A stretch of DNA of 64,000 nt from Sycobia sp. Sy_11 (taxonomy: Eukaryota; Arthropoda; Insecta; Hymenoptera; Epichrysomallidae): positions 248,001-312,000 of the forward strand of contig JACCIC010000135.1 in assembly GCA_018907035.1 (NCBI GenBank), written 5' to 3'. Position 1 is the stretch's first letter. Every line of letters starts with the position of its first letter. A model generated the notes under the pieces. It saw only the letters and a list, made by a program, of their open reading frames with translations. It was not told the DNA's origin and did no database searches. Position numbers and translations under genes: made by a program. Below are positions 10,810 to 21,170 of this stretch, one piece after another.

Positions 10810-11890
10810 TACGAGGTGAACCTAGTTTCCGACATTCAAATTTTTTGATCAGTGAAAAATAAATCGTGATAAATCGTTTTTTAGACATGTCCTTTTGCAC
10901 TATTTTGATTTGAAAAATACTGTAGCAGGAACTTATCGATTACTTCAATAATGTTAAGGCGAACACGCTCCATCGCTTACAACATGTAAAAAGTGATTTC
11001 AACGGTTTAGAAGTGGAGATACTGATGTTAATGATAAGGAACGTTATGGACATCCGAAAAAGTTTGAAGATAGTGAATTGCAAGCATTATTGGACGAAAT
11101 CTCAGGTGAAACGCAGTAAGAACTCGCTAATAAATCAGGAATCAGTGTCAGAGTAGTTGGCAAACATTTACATGTCATGGAAAAGATTTATAAAGAAGGA
11201 AAATGGATACCACACGATTTGGTCAAAAGTGACATTAAGAATCGATACAACATCGCACTGTCTTTGCTTGCCAGGCAAAAAGGAAGAGTTTTCTGTAGCG
11301 TATTGTGACTGGTGATGAAAAGTGAATCCACTATAACAATCCTAACTGCAAAAATCATAAGTGGACCCAGTTCAACCATCCACATCGACACCAGAATGGC
11401 CAAAAGGTATTGCTGTGCATTTGATGAGACCAACAGGGTATGCTCTACTAAGAGTTGTTAAAGTCGAATGAAACCGTCACTGCTGAGATATACAAATACC
11501 AAGTGAATGATTTGCAACAGAAATTGATCGAACATAGATCAGCCATCGCGAGCAATAGGCGCAAAGTCTTTCTTTTGCATGACAACGTTCGGCCACATGT
11601 TACGAAAGCCGTCAAAAACACCCTGTTGGAGCTCGAATCAAAAGTGTTGCCTTACCCAGCGTTCTCACCAGACATAGCATCTTCTGATTATTACCGATTC
11701 AGATCGATGCAGCACGACCTCGTTGATATGCACATCCGACATGTTTAAGAAGTGTGAAAATTTGTGGATGAGTGAATCACCTCGAAACTGCCATCGATCT
11801 TTCGCCACGGTATCGCTATATTACCAGAAATATGAGAAAAAATAGTAGAAAATAATGGAAAATATTTTGATTAAGCTAACTTTGTATCCA
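10810..11890 (+). pseudogene. mariner transposase, full-length but degraded (C)
   Basis: Almost the whole transposase can be followed on the plus strand through stops and frameshifts: FKSGD-like helix-turn-helix near 10995-11040, KFEDSELQALLDEISGETQ, GKWIPHDLVKSDIKNRY (the WVPHEL-type linker), TGDEKW-like first Asp near 11310 with a frameshift, then the open stretch 11455-11748 with FLLHDNVRPHV (second Asp) and FSPDIASSDYYRF (third Asp). The Asp-Asp spacing is 34 residues, as in mariner DD34D enzymes. It ends near 11875. It belongs to the same broad group as the intact element at 34304-35589 but is far more decayed. Confidence 0.85.
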
Positions 11891-12580
11891 TTTTCTATAA
11901 ATCATCTACAAAATTCATTTTTGAAATAGATGGTGTCTCTATTCTATCAAATGCTATTAAATATATCTACGTTCAAGTTATGCAGCGTGCCGACCCGAGA
12001 TTCAGGCTATAATTCTCAATCTTCCAGTAATAGGAAAATCAACTTTGCTGCGATTGCAAGTGATAGGCTCATTGAATTTTGAGAATTCAAAAAGCCTTTC
12101 ATCACCCTACTCGTAAACGTAATCAATCAACATATCCCAGCCATCATATAATATAATAAATAATTTTACACGTTCAGCGTGCTGCCTTCTTACATATTTA
12201 ATAACTGTTGATCTAACATAGGCACAACATTTTTATAAAATAGATTTTTGAGATATTCGAATGAAGAACACAGATCATAATCTAAAGATCGATTTTTCAC
12301 CAAATAATCTTTTCCGTGAAGATAACATAATAGGATATTTTTTTGCTAATTTAAAAAAATGATGGCAAAATGTAGTTTATTTACAAACCTCCTCAATATA
12401 TATACATATATATTTAAGTAGATTGCTGCGCTAGGCCCTGAACAACATGCGTCCGGATGGACATATCAGAAAGATTGACAGAGAGGGATGCTGAGGTATC
12501 GAGTGAATGCACGCACGTGCTATAGGCAGCACCCATCAGTATTGGATAATTCCTGTTAATCCCCTTGAATTTTCTTTTCT

Positions 12581-12640
<60 letters not shown>

Positions 12641-13139
12641 TTGTATAATAATATATATAATACATTAAATATTTTAAATAAGAAGTAAAAATACAAAACA
12701 AAGCTAGTATTCATTTAAAGATATAAATTATTATTATTCATTATATTATTATTATTCAAATATATTATTCATTTAAATATAAATATACAGTTATTACTAC
12801 TAAACTGTCAAATATATATTTTTTAGTTTAATTATTTGAAAGATAGAAGTTACCTAATAATGAACGTCAGAAAAAGAAGACTTGCTGCAGGATTTTTAGG
12901 GATATATGCTTAAATATAATAGCATTAACAATAGATGCAAACATCTTATTAATTTTTATAATTTTTATTTATAAAATCTTTTGGTTAAGATAATTTTGAA
13001 TTTATAACAACATAATGTATAAAATGTATGAGTAAGATGTTTTAATTAAATTAAACAATATTTTATTTAAACCGAACTGTACTTATTTATTAATCCTCAT
13101 TATCAAAATTATATAAAATTAATTTGGATATTAAGAGTA
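11891..13139. other. AT-rich spacer with a (CT)n tract
   Basis: No supported gene. It contains the (CT)n microsatellite at 12584-12642 and otherwise AT-rich sequence. An ORF over the CT run on the minus strand is only a repeat artefact (RERE repeats). Confidence 0.6.
12584..12642. repeat. (CT)n microsatellite
   Basis: CT dinucleotide run of about 59 bases with a single interruption. Confidence 0.95.
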
Positions 13140-13990
13140 TAGTTATTTTATAAGTATCAAATCCAAGACATTTGACGAAAACTTCATCTCCTCGACGTTA
13201 AAGAGGTTTTTTTTGTCAATGAGGTAAATAGCTGTATACTTGGTTCCTAGAAGCTCTTGTTCATAGAAAAATCCAGCCATTGGTGAATGTTTATAAACTT
13301 TTAAATGGTAAGTTGTCGGATTTGTTGCTGCAACTCTGTTGATGAAGAAAATTTCTGTAAACCTGTCAGGTGTACATCCTTTCTCAAAACTTTGCTTCAG
13401 TTCACTCTCTCGTATTATATCTTCAACCTTAAATCTATTAATTTTCTTCCTCATTTCTTCTCTGCCATGTAATGTTCTTAAAATTTGTTATTTGTTTGCT
13501 GGTGTAACATCTTTGTGTTTAACACCAATAGTTCTATCCTTGTCGGATTATAAACAGTAATTAAATTGGATAAAATATTAGTCCATTTAAAATTTTCGCA
13601 AAGACTAAACTGTATCCACATTTTTTATTTTAAAGTACGATGGAGACACTCGCATATAGATGCTTTTAGATTACTATATGTTGAGTATTGTTTAATATAA
13701 TTTTATCTCATTAGTTCTTGAAAATCTAAAATGTAAAATTCTTTACCTCTATCTGTATGCAGATTCTTTCGTACACATCCATGCTTGAGAACAGTATTAA
13801 AAGCTCTTAACACATCTTTACCAGTTTTGCGCTTCAATGGTTCAGCTCATGCAAACATAGATAAGGTATCTATGACTGTAATCATGTATTTGTAATCTTT
13901 ATTATCTCATTCAGTGTATTCCAGTATGCATAGTCTAAGGGCATGTTTTGTTGTACAATTGTCATTCGAGCCAAAATGCTTCTTCCTTTT
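13140..13990 (-). pseudogene. Maverick retroviral-like integrase, copy 1
   Basis: Minus-strand fragments give YMITVIDTLSMFA, AEPLKRKTGKDVLRAFN, NLHTDRGKEFY (a catalytic Asp) and NLKASICE (catalytic Glu), then the open stretch 13454-13143 with the SH3-like C-terminal part (INRFKVEDIIR, PTTYHLKVYKHSPMAGFFY, ELLGTKY). The same motifs occur in copy 2 at 21084-21990 (LQTDQGKEFY, NLPASIYE). Several stops interrupt it. The chromodomain seen at the end of copy 2 is not recognisable here. Confidence 0.75.
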
Positions 13991-14016
13991 TTCATAAATA
14001 TCTGTAAAATAATTAC

Positions 14017-14700
14017 TTAACATTTTTTATTTTTCATTACATGAAATCCTTCATTTTTATCATAATCTTTTTTATGAGCGTTAGTCACTTCAAAATTTTT
14101 TTGATATGTTTGACGATCGTTATTGTTAATGACTTTTACGTCTGGCAATTTTCTAAATAATAGTTTTAACAATTCATTAGGGATGGAATACTTTGTATTA
14201 TTATCTATGGCATTACCGTTGGCGAAATTTCTTGGTAAATTTCCAAACATGAGTTCATTATTCTCCTTATATACTCCATACAGAAAATCAAGAAATGTAT
14301 GGCGATTAAGGTTAACCATACCTAGATATTTTGCAAGACTTTTATCATTTAGCTCAATATCACTCTCAGCTGATTCGAAAGAAGTATAATATGTTGTCAG
14401 TGCTTTGATCATTTTGTAGAGTGTCATTATTACTAATATCAGTATTAGTATCATAATTATCCTCATCATCAGACAACGATTTTTTAATTTTTTTTCCTGT
14501 TTAAAAGTAGATAAATTGTTCTTCTCTTCTTTTTTAATATTTGATATATTAGGCACTTTTGCTACAGTAATGAGTTTATTCAGAAGAGTAATGATTGGTT
14601 TGAAGGTTTCGTTTAAAGCACGTTCTACATTCGCTCGATTATATTTTAATAAATTGTATTTACGTCTTATTGCTTCGCGTGACTTGGATAGTTAACGCAA
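14017..14700 (-). pseudogene. Maverick coiled-coil protein of unknown function, copy 1
   Basis: An open stretch of 179 codons (14556-14017), with a readable upstream part to about 14700 (REAIRRKYNLLKYNRANVER, FKPIITLLNKLI). It aligns along its length with the copy 2 protein at 19830-20664: REAIRRK against RKAIRKK, FKPIIT against LKPVIT, DRQTYQKNFEVTNAHKKDY against DRENYRSILKATSAHRKKH. The start is lysine and glutamate rich and suits a coiled coil. A hydrophobic run near residues 30-50 seems to be a frame artefact. Position between ATPase and integrase is the same in both copies. Confidence 0.65.
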
Positions 14701-14759
14701 TATAGTTTTTTCTCGCTAATAGTGGTCCATGTCGAGTGTTCAATTTTCCAAACCACAAT

Positions 14760-15271
14760 GTTCGACATATTTATGTTATGCTATATTTATAGCAAATCAG
14801 TGAGACCCATTTCTATATCTACTATAATTTATGTTTTGATCTTTATCAGTAACCTATATCAGTTATCATTTTATTAACCTCACATTGTCGAAACAATATA
14901 AGTAAATTAATATTACACCTTACAAGATTTTTTGGAATATTTGAATAAGACTGGCAAAGATAAAAAGTAAGCTTTAACATTGTCCTGTTTCTCGCAAGCA
15001 ATATCATCGAAAATCATAATAGAGTTAGTAAGTTCATTATCAGGTGATAATACTGCTTCATATTCACTGAATGGAAAATATTTTACACCCTCCATGGGTT
15101 CCAAAAATTTTTCTACATACTTGTATTATAATTGATTGATCTGGTATACTACCTAATGATCGCGTATACTACCTGGCAGTAAATCTTCACTTCATTTACT
15201 TTTTTTCCCTGTTCTGTAAAATAGGCAAAATTATTGATTGGTAATTTTGTTAAGTACTCTTTGAATTCCAT
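14760..15271 (-). pseudogene. Maverick packaging ATPase, copy 1, with internal deletions
   Basis: A possible start is at 15271 (MEFKEYLTKL). The open stretch 15104-14913 includes GVKYFPFSEYEAVL and the Walker B segment NSIMIFDDIACEKQDNVKAY, almost identical to the copy 2 motif at 19430-19480. A C-terminal scrap DKDQNINYSRYRNG at 14790-14840 matches DKDRAMDNGRYRKG in copy 2. The Walker A loop is not visible and the middle is deleted. The FtsK/HerA-type ATPase would package DNA into the capsid. Confidence 0.75.
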
Positions 15272-15419
15272 GTTTGCAGATCTAACTGAAACTGTGAGAG
15301 TAGACTATAAACAGCACTCATATATAAATTAGAGTAGCATCATTTTAACCTTTGATACAAAGTAATCGTGCGTAAGCGAGAAGGTAGTCGAGTATTGAAT
15401 AAGATACTTAGTAAAATAT

Positions 15420-15720
15420 CAATTGAACTGCATTTATCAGTTTTCAATACTGCGGCCCCATATGCCGTACAATTCCCTTGATTCTGCTTGCAAAAATCAA
15501 GACATAGCATATTCCAATATTATTAACAATCTGAAAGCTACGCACGTGCGGATCAAATTCTTATAGACAAAGCTTGCTTCCGTCTTAAACCAAAGGATGC
15601 AAGTATGACTGAAAAGGCTGCTTGACTTGTAATTTGCAGTCTAGAATGCAATGTAACTTTAAGTAAAGTTAGGAATGGGATGGAAAAAAATAAGAAACAA
15701 AAATTGCCTGGTAAAAGCAA
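15420..15720 (+). pseudogene. Phospholipase A2-like domain remnant (Maverick virion-type protein)
   Basis: Plus-strand fragments, split by frameshifts, read IELHLSVF, FQYCGP, then YNSLDSACKNQDIAYSN and further on DASMTEKAA. The C-G-P loop followed by N-x-LD-x-AC-x-x-HD-IAY is the pattern of the parvovirus-type PLA2 domain that occurs in virion proteins of several virus groups and in animal Mavericks. Here the catalytic His is Gln. The calcium loop is only partly preserved. Identification rests on short motifs, so confidence is moderate. Confidence 0.5.
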
Positions 15721-15739
15721 TAAATCAACAGTGAAAAAA

Positions 15740-16090
15740 AAAATTAAATCTACTGTATATACTATGATTCCAGGTTCGAGTTCTCAAAACTTCGCTCTGC
15801 ATTAAAGGGCGCTAACGAGGCTGTTAAAAATGCAGATGGTAAAGGCAATGTGACAATTCCAAGGATATTATCGGTTCCTCAAAAATTTGGCGCTATTTTA
15901 CTATTTCGTTTACCTTCATTTGCCGAAAGCAAGAATTGGAAGAAAATCGAAGACATAACAAAGAAATGGAAGCATTTGCTCTTGACAAAGTCTTTATTTA
16001 AAACCTTACAAAAAAGGTTATGATCATTACTTGAAACCCTATAAAAGCAATGGGAGAGATCTCTACTTATAACTGTACACAGGCAAAGGG
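15740..16090 (+). pseudogene. Maverick pVI-like small virion protein remnant
   Basis: Readable pieces are RSALKGANEAVKNADGKGNV, then TIPRILSVPQKFG in one frame and NRRHNKEMEAFAL, HYLKPYKSNGRDLYL in another. Repeated L-K-P-Y-K type segments after a proline-rich VP.K.G motif are typical of a small protein found between the PLA2-like domain and the protease in insect Mavericks, often compared to adenovirus pVI. Frameshifts and a stop near 15990 break it. The PLA2-like part upstream may have been the same protein. Confidence 0.45.
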
Positions 16091-16103
16091 TTAAAAAAAA
16101 AGC

Positions 16104-16460
16104 TTGTCTGTAGAATTAACAGATCGACCATTATCATGCATTGATTTAATAAAATACGCCCGTATCTTAAAAAAATCTGCGTTTCGATCCGTATTTACGC
16201 GAAATGTACTGGCAGCTAATGATCCGACTTATAATGTATCAGGTATTGTGAATCTTCATGATTCAAGCGGTTCGGAACTCATTGGGTTGTATATCGCAGA
16301 CAGCATAGTACTATATTTCAATATTTTAGGTGATTTAAAGCCGCCCTTAGACCTTATATTCTACTTTAGTGATGCGAAAATTATGTATAATTATGAAAGA
16401 TATGAGGATTTTATCACAAATATTTATGGTCATTGATGCCTACAATTTCCGTGTAATAAT
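16104..16460 (+). pseudogene. Adenain-like cysteine protease (Maverick maturation protease), inactive
   Basis: An open stretch of 110 codons has PLSCIDLIKYARILK, GIVNLHDSSGSELIGLYI, VLYFNILGDLKPPLDLIFYF and YERYEDF, followed by a stop and CLQF. The family keeps a His two residues after a Gly-rich turn (GTHW), an Asp in YFDSFG and a Cys in NCGHLCL. In this copy the His position reads ELI, the Asp is Asn (YFNILG), and the Cys segment reads NIYGH then stop. All three catalytic positions are therefore lost. The enzyme would trim capsid proteins. Confidence 0.65.
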
Positions 16461-16504
16461 TTTGCAAGCAGTTGTTTATAATCTCAGACATTCTTAACTT
16501 AATC

Positions 16505-17191
16505 ATGATGTATAAATCATTTACTTGGACGCTTTCCGATACATCATCTATTCTTGATACTCAATATTTTCCTACTATTAAACTTTCATCTAATAACAAT
16601 TATGTTTTTCGTTGAGTTGAGCTTTTAACATTTAACTTGATTCCTAATATTGATGAAAATAACAATAAATTTTATATTGATAAAGAAGTAATTAGCCAAC
16701 GAATCCGCAGTTATGAATCTGAAGATGTTGAAAATTATCTGAAGTAGAGATTAAATTCTAAAAGTATAATATTAAGTCTTAAACATAATAATAGCATGCT
16801 TCGTAGTGTTATTGAATGTAGTCATCAAAAGAAATTTGAATCTAAAGATTCAATAGGGAATTTCTTGAGTTTTCAACAGCGAATTTTGCCAGCAAGTATT
16901 ATGCACAATTCCGATTTACCAGTGACCATTCTAAAGGTAAATTTCTTGATAATAGAGTCTAGTATCACAGCAGGTGCCTATATAAATGAGTGTCGTGTTC
17001 ACACAAGCCTCGAGTTCTTTATTGCAGTGCCACAAGAATATAAGACCATTGAAGTAACTTCACATGTCACTTACCTTCCAGTAACCGTCAAGTGCATAGA
17101 TCATATAGTCATCATCGATCAAAACGGAGATTTACTAAATTTCCGAGGAGACGTTCTAACTATCAGATTACACGTTAAACAAGTAGCTTAA
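16505..17191 (+). pseudogene. Maverick minor capsid (penton-like) protein
   Basis: A single frame from ATG at 16505 to 17191 is interrupted by only two stops, near 16613 and 16747, giving about 229 codons. The downstream half is well kept: SIGNFLSFQQRILPA, ITAGAYINECRVHTSLEF, VTYLPVTVKCIDHIVIIDQN and LNFRGDVLTIRLHVK. The last segment (DFRGE-ITVRLH type) is strongly conserved in Maverick minor capsid proteins with a jelly-roll fold that fill the vertices of the particle. It lies between protease and major capsid, as in other Mavericks. Confidence 0.65.
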
Positions 17192-17309
17192 TGAGCGATG
17201 GGAATTATTTACAACGCTCCTGGGTATATGAATAACAAGTCATGTCAGCAAACAACTGGTCTTTAGCCGACTTTGAAACAAGTCAGTTACTGAGCAAAAT
17301 AACAAAAAA

Positions 17310-17552
17310 TTAAAAATTTGTACAACAAGGAGTCTCAACCTATCTTAAAAAGAACAGATTTCCGAGATCATATTCTACTTATAGTTATTGATTATTCAAA
17401 GCAAAATGAGTCGCTCAAAAGTGTACCCATTGATGTATGCCTAGAAGTTGAATCAAAAAATAATTTTCCACTAAATATTTCAGCTTACTGCATAATTTTG
17501 CATGATCATATTATGCAATATTATCCTATGAGTGGCAATGTTAAGAAGTTGT
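17310..17552 (+). pseudogene. Major capsid protein C-terminal fragment (plus copy)
   Basis: About 78 codons ending at 17552 read TDFRDHILLIVIDYSKQNES, VPIDVCLEVESKNNFP, ISAYCIILHDHIMQY. The same end occurs on the minus strand at 19071-19390 (IVIYFSRQNES, APVDVWLEIESGNNFP, TAYCLILHDRIVQY). The pattern matches the end of the double-jelly-roll major capsid protein of Mavericks. Several hundred residues that should precede it are missing between 17192 and 17310, indicating a large deletion. Confidence 0.7.
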
Positions 17553-17611
17553 AATGTGGTTGATATAAGATAATAATAAGTAAATTGTTTTATCAGAAGC
17601 AGTCAGTCAAG

Positions 17612-17773
17612 ATGAAGTACGTCGTTGATATAAAAGGCTTCAAGCAGGGTGACAACGAAAATCTGCTTCAAGAGTTTAACATTTTACCACTCAAAGGCGA
17701 TTCAGAAACTATAGTATTTTTATTTAAAAAGCCATTTTCTCGTGAACGACTTATAGATAATCTCAGAGCGTAA
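17612..17773 (+). pseudogene. Fragment of the D-I-[QK]-G-F family protein
   Basis: The open stretch contains KYVVDIKGFKQGDNENLLQE followed by FNILPLKGDSETIVFLFKKP and FSRERLIDNL. It is homologous to the first exon of the gene at 27542-28344 (CDIQGFQTNG, then KEFCLLSLEKGALPTVYLFK, SPFPWSELTW). Function is unknown. It sits directly after the capsid fragment and before a mariner scrap. Confidence 0.55.
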
Positions 17774-17815
17774 AATATTTGGCTTGAAATGAATTACCAT
17801 GCTATTCTATAGAAT

Positions 17816-18129
17816 TTTGAATTGAAGTTTGAATTGATGCCGCACCCTCTCTACTCTCCAGACCTAGCCACGAGTGACTATTATCTGTTGCCTAACCTCA
17901 AAAAATGGCTTAGCGATAAGAGATTTGCGGACAATGAAGAAGTAATCGAAGCTGTAAATGGGTATTTTGAGGAGCTTGACGAATCAGTCTATAGATATGG
18001 CATTACTAGACTAGAAAACCGCTATGAGAAATTTATCAGCCTTGAAAGAGATTATGTTGAGAAATAAAAAAAAATTCTTCAAAACGTTGTTTTTCTTGGT
18101 CAGGTCGGAAACTTATCAATCCACCCTTG
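17816..18129 (+). pseudogene. mariner transposase C-terminal fragment with 3' TIR (D)
   Basis: From KFELMPHPLYSPDLATSDYY to the stop at 18067 this matches the end of the mariner at 59111-60395 almost residue for residue (NEEVIEAVNGYFEELDES). The 3' end TTGGTCAGGTCGGAAACTTA, then TCAATCCACCC is the terminal inverted repeat of that family. The left boundary is at about 17816, so the 5' three quarters are missing. It interrupts the Maverick district between the plus-strand capsid block and the inverted capsid fragment. Confidence 0.85.
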
Positions 18130-19070
18130 ACATCAATGATTTGCAACTACAAATGTACTAAGGGGTTAAAATTTATATAATTTTATATATTACAGGAGAT
18201 TATAATTTTGATTTTTTCATTAACTTTGACATACATATATATTAATTTCCGTATATTTTCTACAGTTTTATTTGTAAAAAAATTACATCATTTAAAACTA
18301 AATAAATTTTCGATAATATTGTAATGTAAGACATAGAAAGCACTGTTCTAGAAAAATTTTTCTTTGACTTTCCGTTATACGTTAGACATATAGACGATAT
18401 TTTAATATTTGATCCCGATTTTGCATAAATTACACTAAAGGAGGTTTTAATAATATAAAAAGTCATTTAAAATTAACAAGGAAGAAATCTATAAATCATA
18501 AAGAGGAAGTTCTCATTAGCCAGGTAAAAATTATTTAAAATTATTTTTCAAAAAATAGTATGAAATAATTTTTGATCAATGATTTGAATCATTCCCGCGT
18601 AGAAATTGATTCTCGAATCTAACCAGTATCGGGTTAGTTTTCCTTATTAAATGTTCGGATCCAGAAGGGAAATCTAATGTGATTCTAGTTCCGATTTGTC
18701 CCACTTTTAATAGCATTTTATATAGGAAACGAGCTTAGTTTTTGATAGATATGAGTAGGTAGGCTATAGGCATACTGGCATATAGGCATTGTGGCACCGC
18801 AAAATGTGTGCCAGAACGTATACATTCATTCTGGCACACTCCCACTCCTCAAAATTGTGCCACTATCCCGTCCGACGTCACACCGACGAATTACTCAAGG
18901 TTCCTTTCAAATTGAGCAATGCCTGGAGGAGCGGGTAGTGCGCCTTGAAATGTGCCACAATGCTTATGGCTATTAATTCTACTTTTTAGTTGTTTTTTTC
19001 TGTTGGTTGCTAATGGAGGACTAATACAATAATTTCAAGATTTTCTCTTTGTAATATTATTCTTGGCTAT
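18130..19070. other. AT-rich spacer containing a hairpin-bearing dispersed repeat
   Basis: No gene is visible. The part at 18735-18970 is a repeat with an inverted counterpart at 50137-50360 (listed separately). The rest is AT-rich. Confidence 0.55.
18735..18970 (+). repeat. Dispersed hairpin-containing repeat, copy 1
   Basis: Contains GTGTGCCAGAA, a short loop, and TTCTGGCACAC (18806-18840), followed by TCCGACGTCACACCGACGAA and GGAGGAGCGGGTAGTGCGCC. The same sequence occurs in reverse orientation at 50137-50360. The size of about 230 bases and the internal hairpin suggest a small non-autonomous transposon, but no target duplication was established. Confidence 0.7.
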
Positions 19071-19390
19071 TTAAAAAATTTTTCTCACATCTCTACTTAC
19101 TGGATTATATTGAACGATGCGGTCATGCAAGATCAAACAATAAGCTGTAGTATTATCTGGGAAGTTATTTCCTGACTCAATTTCTAGCCACACGTCTACA
19201 GGAGCGTTCTTTATAGATTCATTTTGTCGCGAAAAATAAATAACTATGAGTGGTTCCTTAAAAAGAAAGTTTGTCCTTGTAAAGAGTGGTTGAGGATCTC
19301 TTGCATAGTATGTTTTTTGAAAAGTTGCATACATATCATAGAGTAGTGCATATTGATTATTAGCAATGTCAAGATTTAGATTATTATATG
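19071..19390 (-). pseudogene. Major capsid protein C-terminal fragment (minus copy)
   Basis: The minus-strand reading has ALLYDMYATFQKTYYARDPQ, TRTNFLFKEPLIVIYFSRQN, APVDVWLEIESGNNFP and TAYCLILHDRIVQYNPVSR, the end of a Maverick major capsid protein. Upstream of about 19390 the ORF continues only as the complement of the plus-strand ATPase, so the capsid part breaks there. This is a head-to-head junction between two Maverick genes that normally lie in one direction. Confidence 0.7.
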
Positions 19391-19843
19391 GATAATATTG
19401 TGAATTTAATACCAAATGAAGCATTGCCCAATTCAATTATGATTTTTGATGATGTAGCTTGTGAGAAGCAGGATAACGTGAGAGCATTATTCTGCATGAG
19501 GAGATATAAAAGTGTAGACTGCTTCTACTTATGCCAATCATATGCTCATATACCAAAACATCTTATTAGAGATAATATTATTATGTTAGTAATTTATGTG
19601 AATTTAAAACATATTTATGATGACCATGTCAATAGTGATCTGACTTTTAACGACTTTCGAAATCTTAGTTCTGAATGCTGGAAAAATGATAAATATGGAT
19701 TTGTTGTTATTGACAAAGATAGAGCGATGGATAATGGAAGATACAGAAAAGGCTTTAAATGCTTTGCAATAAAAAGAAATTTAAAAAATCTTAATGACTC
19801 AGTTCAATTTTACACAGCAACACGACACCATGTCGGAATTTGA
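19390..19843 (+). pseudogene. Maverick packaging ATPase, copy 2, C-terminal half
   Basis: The ORF shows NSIMIFDDVACEKQDNVRAL (Walker B, hydrophobic run then DD), CFYLCQSYAHIPKHLIRDN (with the sensor-type Gln), NLKHIYDDHVNSDLTFNDF and KYGFVVIDKDRAMDNGRYRK. These are typical of the Maverick FtsK/HerA-type ATPase that translocates DNA into capsids. The N-terminal half with Walker A is absent because the sequence is joined to an inverted capsid fragment at about 19390. The end overlaps the start of the next gene by about 14 bases, as is usual in these compact elements. Confidence 0.85.
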
Positions 19844-20664
19844 AAAAGAAAAGAATATCCTTAGCGAGCTCTTGCAAGCTCGTAAAGCCATTAGAAAAAA
19901 GTCGGCACTATTGAAGCAGGAAAGAGAGAATCTTGAAAAAGTTGTAGGTGATACATTGAAACCAGTCATTACAAAAAAATTAAGTTTTATGTTAGATAAT
20001 AATATTGGCTCAGCTTCCTTAAACGATTTTGGTTCTGATGATGATTTTGCCTCATTGGACAACTCAATGATGAATTCAACATTCAAATTGATGCACAAAG
20101 ACAGTGTTAAAACCAATATTTTAGATCAAAGCCGCAGTAAATTCGATAACATATATAGAGTAAGAAATATTGGAGGAGCATACATGATTGATGACTCTGA
20201 AATTAAATTTGATGATAATAAAATAAAAGTGAAAGATTTAACTGATCCTAAAAGTAATGGACTAATGGAGCTACTCATAAAAAAAGAACCAGACGACACA
20301 CTGATATGTTTAGCAGATCGTGAAAATTATCGCAGTATTCTGAAAGCAACAAGTGCTCACCGGAAAAAACATAGCAAAGATGGATCTATACGATCATCGA
20401 AGAGTCGAAAATATTTCAACATCATTGCACCGATGCTTCGCAACAGTGCTACTCGTACAAAACAAGGGAGGAGGAGCTCTCTTACCTAAATATAAAATAG
20501 CAAAGAAAAATTCTTCAATAGAGTTAGTATACTGGGATGATCCGAATGAGTTTGTTCAGAGACTAAGATTACGAACTGCCGAACAACCCGCTGGAAAAAA
20601 CAATCACGTCAATGAAATTCAATCCATTATTGAAGAATTACGCGAAATAAGATGCATATATTGA
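19830..20664 (+). pseudogene. Maverick coiled-coil protein of unknown function, copy 2
   Basis: The probable start is ATG at 19830 (MSEFEKEKNILSELLQARKA). The first 60 residues are a charged coiled coil. The middle has IYRVRNIGGAYMIDDSEI and GLMELLIKKEPDDTLI. A frameshift near 20470 moves the reading to the 20353-20664 frame, which carries LLPKYKIAKKNSSIELVYWD, DPNEFVQRLRLR and NHVNEIQSIIEELREI to a stop. The same protein is found in many insect Mavericks and its function is not established. It overlaps the ATPase end. Confidence 0.75.
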
Positions 20665-20695
20665 TATGTTCATAGACGATTTAATCAGTAACAAC

Positions 20696-21170
20696 ATGAG
20701 TCTTGACGTGTTTGGAAGAACGTTAGAGGTCTCGAAAGGGAGTCCGAGGCCTTCCAGGTATTGGCTTTAATACTACATTGGATAGAAATTATGATATCGA
20801 AAGTAAACGACATTGTAATATTGGGGAAGCTAAAGAAGAAAATGACGTAATTAGCGTGAAAATGTTAAATGTAACACTAAAGACCCAAGTAGATGTGTTA
20901 TCATTTGAAATTTCTGAATCGGTTAAATACGTTCAAGATTGTGAGCAAAGGCATGAAGATATTCGCTTGTCCATAAAAGCAAAACTGGGGGATCTTATTA
21001 AAAAATATGATAATTTGAAAGAGAACGTAACGGAACTTTTTAAAAACACAAATAATATTATAAAAGAGATTCAAAAAAGATGTACCGCGAAAAAGTGGTT
21101 GAAGAGTTACACAAACCAGCACGTCGTAGATATAAGCGAAGAAAATATGATAAATACGTGCAATAGATGA
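20696..21170 (+). pseudogene. Maverick GLPGIGF coiled-coil protein
   Basis: The start is ATG at 20696 (MSLDVFGRTLE). A one-base frame break near 20745 separates it from RGLPGIGFNTTLDRNYDIES, then KRHCNIGEAKEENDV and a long heptad-like region with EISESVKYVQDCEQRHEDI. The short collagen-like GLPGIGF element at the start followed by a coiled coil recalls fibre or stalk proteins, but the role is an inference. The end overlaps the start of the integrase at about 21084. Confidence 0.55.

Noticed and set aside
12414..12701. ORF with RERERE repeat
   Set aside because: It is the complement of the (CT)n microsatellite, with no domain on either side.
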